DNA from: Wohlfahrtiimonas sp.
GTDB taxonomy: Bacteria; Pseudomonadota; Gammaproteobacteria; Cardiobacteriales; Wohlfahrtiimonadaceae
Reading direction: 5' to 3'
NCBI GenBank assembly: GCA_030149965.1
Contig: JASLHB010000002.1
Span: 1-29,175, forward strand
DNA length: 29,175 nucleotides
Program-made: the position numbers and the translations under genes
Shown here: piece by piece, positions 9,757-16,864 of the stretch
Position numbering within the stretch: the first letter of the stretch is position 1
Layout: each line of letters begins with the position of its first letter
Notes under the pieces: model-generated
The model's database searches: none
What the model saw: the letters and a program-made list of their open reading frames with translations, nothing else
Told to the model about the DNA's origin: nothing

Positions 9757-9787
9757 TTGATTGATTATAGCGAAATTATTTTATAAA
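9757..9787 (+). promoter_or_regulatory. Possible promoter of the zor operon
   Basis: TTGATT occurs at 9757-9762 and again at 9761-9766, upstream of TATAAA at 9782-9787. The spacings are 19 and 15 bases, neither ideal. The stretch is very AT-rich and is the only promoter-like sequence between hrpA and zorA, so this is a weak call. Confidence 0.3.
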
Positions 9788-9815
9788 AATTATATGGATT
9801 AAAAGGGATTTAAAG

Positions 9816-11474
9816 ATGTTGTCAGTACAATTAGAAGAATTTTTACAGCATACATCCGCTGGAAGCATTACAGAATTATTTATCTGGTTGATTATAGCTA
9901 TTTTTATTTCTTCATTTATGTACGCCCTTTTGTATGGCAAATCAAAATTTATTGGTTATGCACCAACATTAATGACATCTCTAGGTATTTTAGGAACATT
10001 TGTGGGGATTGTTATAGGCTTATTAGGTTTTGATAGCCACAATATTAATGAAAGCATTCCACAATTACTCGATGGTTTAAAAACTGCTTTTATTACAAGT
10101 ATTTGTGGGTTAGTTGGTGCGATATTCTTCAACTTTTTAGATTCTATATTCTTTCAGGGAAAACAAGGAATTCTTAGAAAAAACATTGAGTCTGAATCAG
10201 ATAGTATTACACCAGAAGACATTTATTCGTGTTTGAATGAGCAAAAAGAAATATTGCATAAGGTTGTTGAGATACAGGAAAAATCTTATTTAGGAATTTC
10301 TGGAAGTGAAGAAGGTTCTTTAGTTGGGCAATTAAAAATGTTGCGTGCAGATATATCACCAATAGCACAACAGTCAGCTTTATTGAAAAGTTTGAATGGC
10401 AATTTCATTAAATTTTCAGAGTATTATGCGGGGCGACAAAAACAATTTGAAGATAAGCTATTTATAGAATTATCTAACTTTGCTGATATGTTGTCTAAAA
10501 GTGCCACTGAACAGATTATTGAAGCCTTGAAGGTTGTTATTGAAGATTTTAATAAGAATTTAACAGAACAGTTTGGTGAAAATTTTAAAGCGTTAGACGA
10601 ATCGGTAAAAAAACTCGTAACTTGGCAAGCACAATATAAAGAACAAGTTGAAACAATGGCAGAGCAATATCAACAGAGCGTCGAGTCTTTAGTGGAGACT
10701 AAAAATGCTGTGGGTGGGATATGGGCAGAATGTGAAAACATTCCAACGGCTATGAATGATCTGAAAGAAATTATGACAGTGAATCAGCATCAAATTTCTG
10801 AGTTAAATAGGCATTTAGAAGTATTCGGTGCTATGAGAGATGCTGCGATAGATGCAGTGCCACAGATACATGAGCAAATTGAATATGTTGGTTCACAGTT
10901 AGTATCAGCATCAGATGAAGTAAAAGAAAGATTATTGACCGTTTCAGAGAAATTATTGAGTGGTTCAGTTGAGATACAAGAGGCTTTAGAAGAGGGAAGT
11001 CAGAACTTCAGAGATTCAGTAGCAGTAACTCAACAATCCTTTAATGAGTTAGCACATACAGTTAAAGAATCTTCCGAAGATTTATCTAACAACTTAAAAG
11101 AAGCTTCCTCAGATTTGTACAGTAATATTCGTCAAATTTCTACAGATATGAGTAATGTTGTGAATGATTTTAATAAATCATGTAATGACATAATGAATGC
11201 ATCTAGCCAGCAAGTGGAAAGCCTAGCTAATGAATTGCAAAAAACATTTATTCAATCTAGAGATACTTATGAAAAACATATGAACGATACAGCCGAGAAA
11301 ACTGGTCAAATAGTCAATACACAATTAGAGCAATTGGAAAAAGCGACAGCTAGAGAAATCCAGAAAGCAATGCAAGAAATGGGCAATGCATTGGTGCAAA
11401 TAACTGGACGTTTTGTTCAAGATTATGAGCGCATGGTCAAAGACATGGATAAAGTCATTCATTCTAAAATGTAA
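9816..11474 (+). CDS. zorA: ZorA-like motor subunit of a type II Zorya anti-phage system
   Basis: Inner-membrane proton-channel subunit of the MotA/TolQ/ExbB superfamily. In Zorya systems ZorA5ZorB2 forms a proton-driven motor that senses phage attack at the envelope. The 552-residue protein has three membrane segments at about 18-40, 50-72 and 88-110. The second carries the channel-like motif APTLMTSLGILGTFVGIVIG (49-68) and the third TAFITSICGLVGAIFFN. Residues from about 115 to the end form one long helical, coiled-coil-prone tail with almost no proline, as known for ZorA, whose tail projects into the cytoplasm. AAGGGA lies just before the ATG. zorB follows after 16 bases. Family membership rests on motif plus operon: a bare MotA/TolQ-like protein would be ambiguous, but the MotB-like and HNH partners fit Zorya type II. 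Confidence 0.87.
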   Translation: MLSVQLEEFLQHTSAGSITELFIWLIIAIFISSFMYALLYGKSKFIGYAPTLMTSLGILGTFVGIVIGLLGFDSHNINESIPQLLDGLKTAFITSICGLVGAIFFNFLDSIFFQGKQGILRKNIESESDSITPEDIYSCLNEQKEILHKVVEIQEKSYLGISGSEEGSLVGQLKMLRADISPIAQQSALLKSLNGNFIKFSEYYAGRQKQFEDKLFIELSNFADMLSKSATEQIIEALKVVIEDFNKNLTEQFGENFKALDESVKKLVTWQAQYKEQVETMAEQYQQSVESLVETKNAVGGIWAECENIPTAMNDLKEIMTVNQHQISELNRHLEVFGAMRDAAIDAVPQIHEQIEYVGSQLVSASDEVKERLLTVSEKLLSGSVEIQEALEEGSQNFRDSVAVTQQSFNELAHTVKESSEDLSNNLKEASSDLYSNIRQISTDMSNVVNDFNKSCNDIMNASSQQVESLANELQKTFIQSRDTYEKHMNDTAEKTGQIVNTQLEQLEKATAREIQKAMQEMGNALVQITGRFVQDYERMVKDMDKVIHSKM

Positions 11475-11490
11475 TAATTGATAAGGTTGA

Positions 11491-12243
11491 ATGATGGATA
11501 AATTATTCGGGAAATTTAAAGAAAATACCGCTTCTCAGGAAGAGCATTGGATTTCTATGTCAGATCTCATGGCAGGATTGATGATGGTTTTTTTATTAAT
11601 TTCAATCGCATTTATGCAATATGTCATGGTTGAAAAAGATAATGTTGAAGATCTGTTAGAGAAGATTCAGATTGAGCAAAATAAAATCAAAGAGATTGCT
11701 GTAGCATATCAAAATACACAAGTCGCACTTTATGATGCTTTATATGAAGAGTTCAAAGATGATTTGAAATTTTGGGATGCGGAAATTGATCCTGTAACAT
11801 TGGAGTTTAGATTTAATGCACCAGAAGTATTATTTGATACAGGAAAAATAGATTTAAAAATACAGTTTAGAGCGATCTTAAGTAGTTTTTTTCCTAGGTA
11901 TTTAAATGTTATTAGTAATTTTAAAAGTAACATATCTGAAATTCGTATTGACGGGCATACAAGCTCTATTTGGAATGAAACAACGACTCAAGATGATTCA
12001 TATTTTAATAATATGGAATTATCTCAAGGAAGAACAAGAGCTGTTTTGCAATATGTATATTTATTGCCAAGCGTACAGAAAGATAAAGTATGGATTAAGG
12101 AAAAATTTGCAGCAGTAGGTTTTTCATCTTCGCATTTGGTTTTAGATTCTTCTGGCAAGGAAAACCCTGAAAGATCAAGACGAGTGAGCTTTAAAATATT
12201 GACGAATGCAGATACTCAAATTAAGAAAATTATAGAAAATTAA
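11491..12243 (+). CDS. zorB: ZorB-like peptidoglycan-anchored motor subunit
   Basis: MotB/OmpA-type partner of ZorA, with one membrane helix carrying the proton and a periplasmic peptidoglycan-binding domain. The 250 residues show a short cytoplasmic N-terminus, then the helix SDLMAGLMMVFLLISIAFM from about residue 24. Asp25 stands at its start, equivalent to the proton-carrying Asp of MotB. A coiled linker follows to about 85. An OmpA-like domain comes next, with the FDTGKIDLK strand, EIRIDGHTSS, LSQGRTRAVLQY and a final NPERSRRVSF. Two ATG codons are adjacent (11491 and 11494). AAGG at 11483-11486 is 7 bases from the second, so the real start may be 11494. zorE begins 2 bases after the stop codon, suggesting translational coupling. 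Confidence 0.87.
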   Translation: MMDKLFGKFKENTASQEEHWISMSDLMAGLMMVFLLISIAFMQYVMVEKDNVEDLLEKIQIEQNKIKEIAVAYQNTQVALYDALYEEFKDDLKFWDAEIDPVTLEFRFNAPEVLFDTGKIDLKIQFRAILSSFFPRYLNVISNFKSNISEIRIDGHTSSIWNETTTQDDSYFNNMELSQGRTRAVLQYVYLLPSVQKDKVWIKEKFAAVGFSSSHLVLDSSGKENPERSRRVSFKILTNADTQIKKIIEN

Positions 12244-12245
12244 TT

Positions 12246-13301
12246 ATGGAAATAATTGTCGATTTTTCACAATTACAAAAATTAGCTAATTCTTTAGCGA
12301 AGAAAAAAGTTGAGTTTTCTTTAGATGCAAAAGATCAAGAATTTGAACCGCTAGATATAGAATTGAGCGGCGATGGTATTCAGATTAATCCTAATGAAAT
12401 AGAAATTGTTGACGGACTTCTCTCATATAAAGGAAGGCAGGTTCTTTTATATATAAAAGATCATACTTATAATTATGATAAAGCTATAATCGATGGGCAA
12501 AATGGTAACAAATTTCATGTTGCTCACTGTAAAACTTTAGAAGAAATGATTAGTAAAAAACGATATCAACGATATGTTGCAACTAATAATTTGTCAGGAA
12601 GTTTTAAAATATCAGCAAGTAATCGCCCCGAAATAGAAGTTAAGTTGAGAGTTTGTCAAAACTGTTTAGAGTTTCTCAATTATAAAAAATCTAGGGAAAG
12701 TTCTGGGGTTAAAAAACAGAATGCAGTTACATTCAGCGTTAAGGAATTTTTTGCAACGTACAGTTCTAATTTCAGATATATGCCTCAATATAAAGATAGT
12801 GTTGATATCGGTTATGCCAAAAATTGGAATAGTATTTCAAAAACATTGAGAGCGCAGAATGACTATACTTGTTCTACATGTGAAGTGAATTTATCAGCTT
12901 ATCAATTTTTATGTCATGTGCATCATCGCAATGGCGTGAAACAAGATAATTCTGAAGGAAATCTTCAGGTTTTATGTGCGGATTGTCATCGTAAAGCTCA
13001 TAATGGTTCTATGTACTTAAAACATTCAGATATGCAGATGATCAATCAGCTACGTAATCAACAAGGAATTTTACGATCTAATAATTGGAATGAGATATTT
13101 GATCTGGTGGATCCCGCTATTCATGGCGCTTTAGAAGTTATGAAGCGACGAGGCTATCAAGTACCTGAAGTTTCTTATGAAATTAAGCAAAATACGATGG
13201 AAGTCGCATGGCCTGAAAAACATCAAGGTATTGCTATAACACCATTGTCAATTGCTGGTTGGAATATTTATCAACCAATAGATATATTGAGTGAGCGATA
13301 A
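12246..13301 (+). CDS. zorE: ZorE-like HNH endonuclease effector
   Basis: Putative DNA-cutting effector of the Zorya type II system; ZorE is the HNH protein that replaces ZorC/ZorD in this type. The 351 residues contain a complete HNH module: Cys209xxCys212, His226-His227, Asn239, Cys244xxCys247-His248 and His252. An upstream cluster, His91/His94/Cys95 with Cys137xxCys140, could bind another metal ion. The C-terminal stretch MEVAWPEKHQGIAI (318-331) followed by AGWNIY resembles the last strand-helix elements of PD-(D/E)XK/Vsr-like nuclease folds, but this is pattern memory only. There is no clear SD, and the start lies 2 bases after zorB, consistent with coupled translation. A terminator closes the operon. 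No zorC, zorD or phage genes are present. Confidence 0.8.
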   Translation: MEIIVDFSQLQKLANSLAKKKVEFSLDAKDQEFEPLDIELSGDGIQINPNEIEIVDGLLSYKGRQVLLYIKDHTYNYDKAIIDGQNGNKFHVAHCKTLEEMISKKRYQRYVATNNLSGSFKISASNRPEIEVKLRVCQNCLEFLNYKKSRESSGVKKQNAVTFSVKEFFATYSSNFRYMPQYKDSVDIGYAKNWNSISKTLRAQNDYTCSTCEVNLSAYQFLCHVHHRNGVKQDNSEGNLQVLCADCHRKAHNGSMYLKHSDMQMINQLRNQQGILRSNNWNEIFDLVDPAIHGALEVMKRRGYQVPEVSYEIKQNTMEVAWPEKHQGIAITPLSIAGWNIYQPIDILSER

Positions 13302-13338
13302 CTTCAGAGCATAGTTATTTTTATCAATTGTTAGAACT

Positions 13339-13364
13339 AAAAGCCAAAAATATTTGGCTTTTTT
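13339..13364 (+). terminator. Rho-independent terminator of the zor operon
   Basis: AAAAGCCAAA at 13339-13348 pairs with TTTGGCTTTT at 13353-13362 around an AATA loop and ends in a T-run to 13364. Confidence 0.88.
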
Positions 13365-13380
13365 ATTATGAAAATATTAT

Positions 13381-13409
13381 TTATCAGGATTACCCTTCAC
13401 CTTTATAAA
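13381..13409 (+). promoter_or_regulatory. Likely promoter of the MFS transporter gene
   Basis: TTATCA at 13381-13386 and TATAAA at 13404-13409 are 17 bases apart. Transcription from here would start near 13416 and give a leader of about 139 bases before the ATG, enough to hold the structured region described next. Confidence 0.45.
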
Positions 13410-13425
13410 ATAGTGTGATATTACT

Positions 13426-13550
13426 AATAGCACTATTGGTTTAAAACCCACAAGGTTACAAACGTTTGAAGCACGCACCCTTGCTTTACAACGCCAATAG
13501 GTTTAACGAATTTATAAATATAAAAAAGACGTTATTCCGTCTAAAGGGTG
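13426..13550 (+). promoter_or_regulatory. Candidate translational RNA switch in the transporter leader
   Basis: The leader has nested and competing helices. CTATTGG (13433-13439) pairs with CCAATAG (13494-13500). Inside it, CAAGG (13451-13455) pairs with CCTTG (13479-13483), around the palindrome CAAACGTTTG (13459-13468). CACCCTT (13476-13482) is also perfectly complementary to the Shine-Dalgarno AAGGGTG (13544-13550), so it can pair either with CAAGG or with the SD. AATAG (13426-13430) competes with the long stem by pairing with CTATT. A small AGACG/CGTCT hairpin lies at 13527-13542. No known riboswitch class was recognised. The 10-base palindrome could instead be a LacI-family operator on DNA. 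Confidence 0.4.
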
Positions 13551-13554
13551 ATTT

Positions 13555-14898
13555 ATGTCAACAGTTTTTGAAGATACGTTACAACCCATGGATGAAACCA
13601 TGGCAATAAAAGAAGCTGAACCACGAAATTCTTATACGCGAGTTGCTTTTGCAAGCTTCATTGGTACAGCAGTTGAGTTTTATGATTTCTATATTTTTGG
13701 TTTAGCAACAGCTTTATTCATTGGGCCATTATTTTTTCCATCTACGAATCCTGAGGCTCAATCTCTTTTAACATTTTTAACCTTTGGTGTTGCCTTTGTT
13801 GCACGCCCTGTAGGTTCAGCATTGTTTGGCCATTTTGGTGATCGTATTGGTCGTAAAACTACATTAGTAGCTTCGTTATTAATCATGGGAATCAGTACGA
13901 CTTTGATTGGTTTCTTGCCAACGTATTATTCCATTGGTTTTGTAGCACCAATCTTATTGTGTATTTTGCGCTTTGGACAAGGTTTAGGTTTGGGGGGAGA
14001 ATGGGGTGGTGCAGCATTATTAGCCACAGAAAATGCACCCAAAGGCAAGCGTGCATTATTTGGTATGTTTCCACAATTAGGCCCGCCAATTGGCTTTGTA
14101 GCTGCATGTGGAATTTTTATCGTGATTGAGCAAATGTTAACGCCAGAAGCTGTAAATTCTTGGGGTTGGCGCGTGCCATTTATCTTGAGCTCTGTATTGG
14201 TTGTTGTTGGTTTATATGTACGTTTAAGCATTATTGAAAGCCCTGCATTTAAGAAAATCGAAAAAACAGATAAACAAGTACAAATTCCATTGATGGAAAT
14301 GTTCACAAAACACACAAAAATGTTGGCAGTTGGTTCAATCAGCATGGTTGCTTGTTATACGTTATTTTTCATTATCACAGTATTTTCATTGCAATATGGC
14401 ACGGTGACAACGCATGTTTACACAAGAACAGAATATTTAGTGATGTTATCCATTGCGGTAATGTTTATGGCAATCGCATCGCCTATTTCAGCATTGTTAT
14501 GTGATCGTTATGGTCGTAAGCCAATCTTGTTATTGAGCTATTTCATCATCATGGCAGCAGGTATTTTATTTGGTACATCTGTGACAAGTGGTGATGTTGT
14601 ATGGACAACGATTTATTTATCCTTTGGTTTATTTGCAATGGGTTTTAACTTTGCACCAATGGGCGCATTTTTATCTGAAATTTTTCCAACACAAGTACGT
14701 TATACAGGCGCATCCATGACATATAATTTAGGTGGGATTTTAGGTGGATCAGTGCCACCATTTGCCATCACATATTTAATGGGCTTTGAGAAAGGTATTT
14801 ATTATGTGGGTTACTATTTAGCTGTGGTTGGTATTATTAGCTTTATAGCGATTACTTTTTCTAAAGAAACTAAAGATGTAGATTTGATGGATAATTAG
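13555..14898 (+). CDS. MFS transporter, metabolite:H+ symporter (MHS) type
   Basis: Inner-membrane 12-helix transporter of the MHS branch of the major facilitator superfamily, whose members import small acids and osmolytes such as shikimate, proline/betaine, citrate or 2-oxoglutarate with protons. The 447 residues have the branch signature ASFIGTAVEFYDFYIFG in helix 1. MFS motif A, GHFGDRIGRKTT, lies after helix 2, RFGQGLGLGGEWGGA in helix 4, and a second-half motif DRYGRKPILL. The substrate cannot be told from sequence. AAAGGG at 13543-13548, 6 bases before the ATG, fixes the start. The gene stands alone between two terminators, so its leader controls this transporter only. Confidence 0.9.
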   Translation: MSTVFEDTLQPMDETMAIKEAEPRNSYTRVAFASFIGTAVEFYDFYIFGLATALFIGPLFFPSTNPEAQSLLTFLTFGVAFVARPVGSALFGHFGDRIGRKTTLVASLLIMGISTTLIGFLPTYYSIGFVAPILLCILRFGQGLGLGGEWGGAALLATENAPKGKRALFGMFPQLGPPIGFVAACGIFIVIEQMLTPEAVNSWGWRVPFILSSVLVVVGLYVRLSIIESPAFKKIEKTDKQVQIPLMEMFTKHTKMLAVGSISMVACYTLFFIITVFSLQYGTVTTHVYTRTEYLVMLSIAVMFMAIASPISALLCDRYGRKPILLLSYFIIMAAGILFGTSVTSGDVVWTTIYLSFGLFAMGFNFAPMGAFLSEIFPTQVRYTGASMTYNLGGILGGSVPPFAITYLMGFEKGIYYVGYYLAVVGIISFIAITFSKETKDVDLMDN

Positions 14899-14924
14899 TT
14901 TTAGATTTTAAAAGCCTTATCAAA

Positions 14925-14954
14925 AATAAAGCCGCTCAATTGAGTGGCTTTATT
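14925..14954 (+). terminator. Terminator after the MFS transporter
   Basis: AATAAAGCCGCTC at 14925-14937 pairs with GAGTGGCTTTATT at 14942-14954 around AATT, with one G-T wobble: a 13-pair stem. The U-tract is interrupted (TTTATTGTTATT). The stem is nearly symmetrical, so it may work in both directions. Confidence 0.75.
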
Positions 14955-15082
14955 GTTATTGGAAAAGTGACAAAATGCCTCGAATATTATGAACCATATA
15001 GCTTAAGTGGTAGCATACTTCACATATATTTTGATCAATATCGTTCAATGGATGATGCATGAAACAAGGATTAAGCAAATTG

Positions 15083-15535
15083 ATGGAAAACATAGATTTT
15101 ACATTACTATTTTTATTGTTGATCGCAGGATTAGGTTTACTCAGTAAAAATGATACGGTGTTAATTGCGATGGTGGTTTTAATTGTGCTGAAAGTTACAC
15201 CTTTGAATCAATTCTTACCTTTGGTGGAAAAAAAAGGTTTATGGTTGGGCGTGATTATATTAACGATCGGCGTAATGGCACCTTTAGCCAGTGGAAAAAT
15301 TAATTTTATGGAAGTTTTAGGTTCATTGAAGAATTGGCAATCCATTGCAGCTGTGATTGTTGGAATCGGCGTTGCTTGGCTCGGTGGAGAAGGAGCGTCA
15401 TTATTAGAAGTGCGCCCAATGTACGTGCCTGAATTATTGATCGGTACAATTATTGGCGTTGCCGTATTCAATGGTGTTCCAGTTGGGCCATTAATTGCTG
15501 CAGGATTATTGTCTTTATTGGTACGATGGAGCTAA
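15083..15535 (+). CDS. YeaL-like DUF441 membrane protein
   Basis: Small integral membrane protein of the UPF0756/DUF441 family (E. coli YeaL), function unknown. From the preferred start the product has 150 residues with about four hydrophobic segments. It carries the conserved stretches VTPLNQFLPLVEKKGLWLG, ILTIGVMAPLASG, WLGGEGASLL and GVPVGPLIAAGLLSLL, which match YeaL closely. An in-frame ATG at 15059 would add eight polar residues. The ATG at 15083 is preferred because MENIDFTLLFLLL lines up with the YeaL N-terminus and AAGGA lies upstream at 15066-15070, although 12 bases away. It precedes ubiK, which has its own -10-like sequence. Confidence 0.88.
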   Translation: MENIDFTLLFLLLIAGLGLLSKNDTVLIAMVVLIVLKVTPLNQFLPLVEKKGLWLGVIILTIGVMAPLASGKINFMEVLGSLKNWQSIAAVIVGIGVAWLGGEGASLLEVRPMYVPELLIGTIIGVAVFNGVPVGPLIAAGLLSLLVRWS

Positions 15536-15544
15536 TCTTTCGAG

Positions 15545-15550
15545 TATAAT
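15545..15550 (+). promoter_or_regulatory. Possible -10 element for ubiK-dsbB
   Basis: A perfect TATAAT lies 31 bases before the ubiK ATG. No good -35 sits at the right distance: TACGAT is 17 bases away, and TTGGTA is 21 bases away, which is too far. The call is tentative. Confidence 0.35.
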
Positions 15551-15580
15551 GATGACTTTATTGAAAGTTGTGAGGGCATT

Positions 15581-15847
15581 ATGCCAAAAGATTTTTTACA
15601 AAATATGGCAGGTAGAATTCAAGAATCATTGCCAGAAGGTTTAAAAAACACTCATGCAGAGATTGATCGAGTTGTGAAAGAACAACTTGAAAATGTTTTG
15701 CCAAACTTTAAATTCGCGAAACAAGATGAGTTTGAAATTCAGCAGAAAATTTTGTTAAAAACGCGTACAGAAGTAGATGCATTAAAAGCACGTGTAACAG
15801 AATTAGAAGCTGTGATTCGTACTTTACAAGCGCAAAAAGAAGATTAA
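15581..15847 (+). CDS. ubiK: Ubiquinone biosynthesis accessory factor UbiK
   Basis: Small coiled-coil protein of the BMFP/YqiC family. UbiK works with UbiJ in the soluble ubiquinone-assembly complex and is needed for aerobic ubiquinone synthesis. The 88 residues show an amphipathic N-terminal part (DFLQNMAGRIQESLPEGL) and the conserved RTEVDALKARVTELEAVI coiled coil at the C-terminus, which match YqiC length and pattern. GAGGG precedes the ATG. dsbB begins 4 bases after its stop. DsbB passes electrons to ubiquinone, so the pairing makes functional sense. Confidence 0.92.
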   Translation: MPKDFLQNMAGRIQESLPEGLKNTHAEIDRVVKEQLENVLPNFKFAKQDEFEIQQKILLKTRTEVDALKARVTELEAVIRTLQAQKED

Positions 15848-15851
15848 TATC

Positions 15852-16427
15852 ATGGCTAAATTCGACCAGAAAAACTCATGGTGGTTGGTGATTGCAAATT
15901 GGCAAGATCAGCGTTGGTTATGGATTTTAGGCGGTTTAATTGCATTAGTATTTGAATTGGTAGCGGTTTATTATTTCCAAGAGCATTTAGGGCAAAGACC
16001 TTGTGAAATGTGTGTTTATATCCGCTTTGCAATGATTGCAATAGCAGTATTTGCATTCATCACAGCGCTTTATCCTAAAAGTCCTTTGTTGAAATTGATT
16101 GGTTATATTGGCGCATTTTGGGCGATTGTAAAGGGCTTCTTATGGAGCTTAAACTTGGAAATGATCACATTGGAGCGTTTACGTCCTGATTACAATCCAT
16201 TCACAAGCAGTTGTTCGATGAATCCGCCTTCATTTCCGTTTGGGTTGCCATTGCATAAATGGTTACCATCACATTTTATGCAAACAGGTATTTGCGGTGA
16301 AGATGCTTGGTCATTGTGGGGATTGAATATGGCAGAATACATGATGATTTTATTCATTGTATTTGCATTAGTTCTCGGTGTTATGTTGGTTTGTTGGTTA
16401 AGTCGATTATGTTTTAAGCGAGCATAA
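15852..16427 (+). CDS. dsbB: Disulfide bond formation protein B (DsbB)
   Basis: Inner-membrane quinone reductase that reoxidises periplasmic DsbA. The 191 residues form four membrane segments. Cys51-Glu-Met-Cys54 is the first redox pair (the CxxC after helix 1). Arg58 sits four residues later, like the quinone-site Arg48 of E. coli DsbB. The second pair is Cys121 and Cys148 in the large periplasmic loop, 26 residues apart as Cys104/Cys130 are in E. coli (25 between). The loop is relatively long and Pro-rich (SMNPPSFPFGLPLHKWLPS). A DsbI-type paralogue is the main alternative, but no DsbL-like partner is nearby. It is translated right after ubiK and followed by a terminator. Confidence 0.92.
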   Translation: MAKFDQKNSWWLVIANWQDQRWLWILGGLIALVFELVAVYYFQEHLGQRPCEMCVYIRFAMIAIAVFAFITALYPKSPLLKLIGYIGAFWAIVKGFLWSLNLEMITLERLRPDYNPFTSSCSMNPPSFPFGLPLHKWLPSHFMQTGICGEDAWSLWGLNMAEYMMILFIVFALVLGVMLVCWLSRLCFKRA

Positions 16428-16441
16428 TTTGGTTAATTGAG

Positions 16442-16462
16442 AAAGCCTCTGATGGAGGCTTT
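16442..16462 (+). terminator. Terminator after ubiK-dsbB
   Basis: AAAGCCTC at 16442-16449 pairs with GAGGCTTT at 16455-16462 around TGATG, and TTTG-GTTTTG sequence follows. The rhodanese SD begins only 9 bases later, so some read-through into that gene is likely. Confidence 0.75.
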
Positions 16463-16480
16463 TGTTTTGTGGAGAGAAAT

Positions 16481-16864
16481 ATGAAAAAGATTTTATTGTT
16501 GATGACATGTTTATTCACTTTGCAATTAGGTTGGAGCGAAGATGCGAGCTATTTACGTGATTCAGCAACTTATAATGAGTTGATGAAGGATCATTCCATT
16601 CAATTGGTGGATGTGAGAACAGCGGACGAATTCAATGATGGCACGATTGGTCAAGCCCAAAATATTGATTATTTATCAGAAGATTTCACAGTTAAGTTAA
16701 AAGGTTTGAATAAAGATGAACCTGTTTATGTATTTTGTCGTTCAGGTAATCGCAGTGAAAAAGCACGTAAAATCATGTTGGATCTAGGCTTTAAAGAAGT
16801 TTACGATTTACAAGGTGGTTATAATGCATGGACAGAATGGGAAGCAACTAAGGAGCAAAAATAA
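16481..16864 (+). CDS. Exported rhodanese-like protein
   Basis: Single-domain rhodanese, probably periplasmic, that could carry a sulfane sulfur or take part in thiol chemistry. From the ATG at 16481 the product has 127 residues. GGAGAG at 16471-16476 stands 4 bases before it, and an in-frame GTG at 16469 has no SD, so the ATG is preferred. Residues 1-19 (MKKILLLMTCLFTLQLGWS) look like a signal peptide. The core has the CH2-like LVDVRTADEF and the active-site loop Cys86-RSGNRS, followed by LQGGYNAW, all standard for active single-domain rhodaneses. The stop overlaps the next ATG by one base (TAATG), so the two genes are translationally coupled. A physiological sulfur acceptor cannot be inferred. 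Confidence 0.88.
   Translation: MKKILLLMTCLFTLQLGWSEDASYLRDSATYNELMKDHSIQLVDVRTADEFNDGTIGQAQNIDYLSEDFTVKLKGLNKDEPVYVFCRSGNRSEKARKIMLDLGFKEVYDLQGGYNAWTEWEATKEQK

Noticed and set aside
9816..11474. Flagellar MotA or Tol/Exb motor identity for the zorA gene
   Set aside because: No flagellar, tonB or tol genes are nearby, the long cytoplasmic tail is atypical for those, and the HNH gene is translationally linked.
13926..14345. A 139-codon open frame on the minus strand inside the MFS transporter gene
   Set aside because: It is antisense to a strongly conserved transporter, has no SD and its translation has no family features.
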